From assembly GCF_010730195.1 (NCBI RefSeq), contig NZ_AP022613.1, forward strand, positions 1,240,001 to 1,304,000: DNA of 64,000 nt, written 5' to 3'. This DNA comes from Mycobacterium conspicuum. Its GTDB lineage: Bacteria > Actinomycetota > Actinomycetes > Mycobacteriales > Mycobacteriaceae. The position numbers and the translations under genes were made by a program. The notes beneath the pieces are model-generated. The model did not search any database. It worked only from the letters and a program-made list of their open reading frames with translations, and was not told the DNA's origin. Shown here in pieces: positions 61,672-64,000 of the stretch (positions are counted from its first letter, which is position 1; every line of letters begins with the position of its first letter).

Positions 61672-62793
61672 GTGGAGGTGCGCGAATTTCGCGCGGGGGT
61701 ACGGGCCTGGATCGACGAGTTCGGAGCGTCGCTGGTCCCGGCGGTCGAGGACCAGAGTGTCGAGGCGCAGTTAGATCACCAACGTCGCGTGCAGCAGTTG
61801 CTGTTCGACGCCGGTTGGATGCGCTGGGGATGGCCGGCTCGTGTCGGTGGTCTGGGGGGCTCGCCCATCCTGCGCGCCGTCCTCGGCGAGGAGCTCACCA
61901 GTCGAGCGCTGGTGCACACCACGTCCTGGTCGATGCACGAGGTGCTCGGACCGGCGGTGGCCGAATTCGGCCGGCCCGACCTGGTCGAGGACATCTTCCC
62001 GCGGCTGTTGCGTGGCGACGAATTCTGGTGTCAGGGGTTCTCCGAGCCCGACGCGGGCAGCGATCTGGGATCGATGCGGACGACCGCGCGCCCCATCCAC
62101 GACGGTTGGGTTATCAATGGAGAGAAATTGTGGACCAGCTGGGCTCACCACGCCACCCGGTGCGTTGTGTTGGCCCGTACCGCCGGTCCCGGTTCACGGG
62201 GTATCAGCGCCTTTCTGGTGGACATGGACACACCGGGGGTGACCGCGAGCCCATTGGAAACCATGGCCGGCGTCGACGAATTCTGCTCGACGTCGTTTGT
62301 CGACGTCGAGGTCCCCGCGCGGCGTCTGCTCGGTGAGCTCGACGCCGGCTGGCGCGTCGCGCAGTTCATCTTGGCCTGTGAACGCGGCCCGATCTTCTGG
62401 CAGCGCGGCGCCTGGCTCGCTCACCATCTCGGCCTCCTCCTGGGCACCGCAGGCGACGGAGCGTCCATGTCGGCGCTCGGTGAGGCCTATCAACTGTTGT
62501 GGGCCTTTCGCGCCACATCGAAGAGCACCCAGGAGCGCATCGCTGCGGGTGATCTGCCCGGGCCCGAAGCCTCGGTGGACAAGATCATGATCGCTGCCGC
62601 CGACCAGGCCGTGTTCGATGCGGCGCGCGATCTGCTGCGCGGCGACATGGAAACCAGTGACACCGCGCGCAGCCGGGCATGGCGGCGCGAGTGGGCGTAC
62701 TCGCGAGCGGCCACCATCTACGGAGGCACCAGTGAGATCCAGAAGGACATCGTGGCGTCGCGGCTGCTCGGATTGCCGAGAGCGCGTGACTGA
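61672..62793 (+). CDS. acyl-CoA dehydrogenase, FadE type, first of pair
   Basis: FAD-dependent desaturase of an acyl-CoA, 373 residues, GTG start 15 bp after the lyase. Features: FCQGFSEPDAGSD-type flavin segment (WCQGFSEPDAGSDLGSMRTT), WVINGEKLWTSWAHHATRCV, and the C-terminal TIYGGTSEIQKDIVASRLLG. The Glu of LACERGP is the probable base, since the loop has Gly in YGGT. It overlaps the second dehydrogenase gene by 8 bp. Such pairs form heterotetramers in steroid side-chain breakdown. Confidence 0.9.
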   Translation: MEVREFRAGVRAWIDEFGASLVPAVEDQSVEAQLDHQRRVQQLLFDAGWMRWGWPARVGGLGGSPILRAVLGEELTSRALVHTTSWSMHEVLGPAVAEFGRPDLVEDIFPRLLRGDEFWCQGFSEPDAGSDLGSMRTTARPIHDGWVINGEKLWTSWAHHATRCVVLARTAGPGSRGISAFLVDMDTPGVTASPLETMAGVDEFCSTSFVDVEVPARRLLGELDAGWRVAQFILACERGPIFWQRGAWLAHHLGLLLGTAGDGASMSALGEAYQLLWAFRATSKSTQERIAAGDLPGPEASVDKIMIAAADQAVFDAARDLLRGDMETSDTARSRAWRREWAYSRAATIYGGTSEIQKDIVASRLLGLPRARD

Positions 62794-63781
62794 GGCCCGC
62801 ACTATCGACGCCGCGGAGCGTGCCCTGATGGCGGCGACGGTCCGCGGACTGGCCGAGGAGCTGGACGGGACCGAGCTCGCGCAGGCACTCGATGCGTTCG
62901 GATTCGCCGAGCTGCTCGCCGAGGCGCCCCGGGATGCGGTGTCGGCGCTGTTCACCGCGCTCGGTCGCGCCGGCTCGATGTCGACGTCTCTGCAGGACGT
63001 CCTGCTGCAACCGCTGGCCGCGTACCTGCCGGCGGCGACGACGGACTGCAACGTCGTGCTGCCCGGCATCGGCGCCGACCTGGTTGGCGCGACTGACGGC
63101 GAGCCGCTGGCGGTGCACGGCCTGGTGATCGGGGCGCGTCCGGCCCTGAGGTATCTGGCGCCGGTCGCGATCCGCGGTGAGCTGGCCTGGATCGACCTGC
63201 AGGAGTCCTCGGGGATCTCGACGCGGCGGGTCGACGGCCTTGATCCGGCGTTGGCGATCACCGAAGTCACCGGCGTCGACGTGACGGCCGACATGCTCGT
63301 AGCGGGGAAGCCGGCCGTCGCCGCCTGGGAAGCGGTGGCGACGGGGGGCCGGCTGGCACTGGGATATCAGATCATCGGTGCAGTCGGGCAGATGATCGAC
63401 CTTGCCGTCGAACATGCCCGCAGCCGAGTGCAATTCGGCCGGCCCATTGGCTCGTTTCAGGCCGTTCGAACTCGCCTGGCCGACGCGCACGTCGCCCGCG
63501 AGGGTGCCGCCGCGGCCCTCGCCTCGGCCTGGGCCGCGGACGACCCCGTTCTGGCGGGTCTGCTGGCGAAATCGTTGGCGGGGCGCGCGGCCCGCATCGC
63601 CGCCACCCACTGCCAGCAGGTGCTGGCCGGCATCGGCTTCACCGCCGAGCATCCCTTCCACCGATTCTTGGCGCGCGCGATGGTGCTGGATTCGGTGCTG
63701 GGTTCGGCCAGCCAACTGCCCGCAGTGATCGGCGCCCACCTCATCTCGGCGGGGAAGATACCGCGGCTGGTGGACCTGTGA
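62786..63781 (+). CDS. acyl-CoA dehydrogenase, FadE type, second of pair
   Basis: Shorter paralogue of 331 residues, GTG start inside the end of the first. It keeps the helical core (ALGYQIIGAVGQMIDLAVEHA, SRVQFGRPIGSFQAVRTRLA, and GIGFTAEHPFHRFLARAM), but the flavin-binding segment and the YGGTSEIQ motif are degenerate or missing. That is typical of the second subunit of alpha2-beta2 dehydrogenases, where each half of the active site comes from one partner. It overlaps the enoyl-CoA hydratase start by 4 bp. Confidence 0.88.
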   Translation: MTEARTIDAAERALMAATVRGLAEELDGTELAQALDAFGFAELLAEAPRDAVSALFTALGRAGSMSTSLQDVLLQPLAAYLPAATTDCNVVLPGIGADLVGATDGEPLAVHGLVIGARPALRYLAPVAIRGELAWIDLQESSGISTRRVDGLDPALAITEVTGVDVTADMLVAGKPAVAAWEAVATGGRLALGYQIIGAVGQMIDLAVEHARSRVQFGRPIGSFQAVRTRLADAHVAREGAAAALASAWAADDPVLAGLLAKSLAGRAARIAATHCQQVLAGIGFTAEHPFHRFLARAMVLDSVLGSASQLPAVIGAHLISAGKIPRLVDL

Positions 63782-64000
63782 GCGACCCGTCCCACGCGCA
63801 CCCGGCCGTCGTCGTCGACCGGCACGGGCCGGTGGCGTGCGTGACTTTGGCCCGGCCCGAGAAGGCCAACGCCATGGATGCCGAGATCACCGATGCCCTA
63901 CTCGCGGCGGTCCTGGCGCTGCATGACGACCCCGATGTCCGCGCAATGGTGCTCACCGGTCAGGGCGGCGCCTTCAGCGCCGGCGGGGACTTCGAGACCA
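63778..64000 (+). CDS. enoyl-CoA hydratase/isomerase family protein, 3' end outside window
   Basis: First 74 residues of a crotonase-fold protein, starting at GTG in a GTGA overlap with the second dehydrogenase. Visible are VVVDRHGPVACVTLARPEKA, NAMDAEITDALLAAVLALH, and the oxyanion loop segment GQGGAFSAGGDFET. The reaction is probably hydration of the enoyl-CoA made by the dehydrogenase pair. The rest of the protein and of the operon lies to the right. Confidence 0.9.
   Translation, partial: MSDPSHAHPAVVVDRHGPVACVTLARPEKANAMDAEITDALLAAVLALHDDPDVRAMVLTGQGGAFSAGGDFET

Overview
The window is high-GC actinobacterial DNA that reads as the chromosome of a Mycobacterium, probably a slow-growing non-tuberculous species. 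The evidence is the end of an mce operon with its Mam protein, a PE/PPE pair of the SVP type, an LpqH-like 159-residue lipoprotein, DUF732 and PknH-sensor-type proteins, a 13E12/DUF222 HNH protein, and a pgm-crcB-crcB-DUF190-DUF488-13E12-HpcH block that, from memory, matches the gene order around Rv3068c-Rv3075c of M. tuberculosis. No database search was possible, so the species is not fixed.

Layout. 0-3.6 kb: end of an mce operon (MceE-type lipoprotein, MceF, Mam protein, secreted protein). 3.6-9.0 kb: small secreted protein, methyltransferase, type I glutamine synthetase, a K+ channel with two RCK domains, and a Tat-exported lipoprotein amidase. 9.1-13.4 kb: a LysR regulator divergent from an operon of Rieske oxygenase, a 107-residue helical protein, a TauD-type dioxygenase and an LLM oxidoreductase, with a 17-bp palindrome between them. 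13.4-19 kb: phospholipase D, a PE/PPE pair with matching C-terminal tails, a frameshifted secreted protein, and a glycine-rich membrane protein. 19-25.5 kb: two small regulatory modules, DUF2855/SRPBCC/TetR/LLM and SDR/TetR/P450/SDR, each with an inverted repeat in its divergent promoter. 25.5-36.5 kb: cell-envelope and housekeeping genes (PrsW protease, DUF808, lytic transglycosylase, octapeptide-repeat protein, LpqH, DUF732, FMO, sensor lipoprotein, SelO, WGxxG protein). 36.8-47.8 kb: ferritin-like protein, HpcH aldolase, DoxX, DsbA-like protein, SOS-boxed HNH gene, an insertion sequence, DUF488, the fluoride-channel operon, phosphoglucomutase and an MFS transporter.

47.85-52.5 kb: a tRNA-Ala(GGC) gene followed by a tyrosine integrase and an excisionase-like gene, then several kb of poorly coding, locally AT-richer DNA with fragments. 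This looks like a decayed integrative element. It ends near a truncated, frameshifted copy of the dehydrogenase gene that lies intact and convergent at 53.1-54.2 kb.

53-64 kb: a catabolic region: DapB-like dehydrogenase, three oxidoreductases (two SDRs and an aldehyde dehydrogenase), alpha/beta hydrolase, TetR, class III CoA-transferase, DapA-type lyase, two adjacent acyl-CoA dehydrogenases and the start of an enoyl-CoA hydratase. The set suggests oxidation of an unknown aldehyde or alcohol to an acid, CoA activation and beta-oxidation-like breakdown. The least explained systems are the 9-13.4 kb oxygenase operon, the insertion sequence with doubled ends, and this last cluster.
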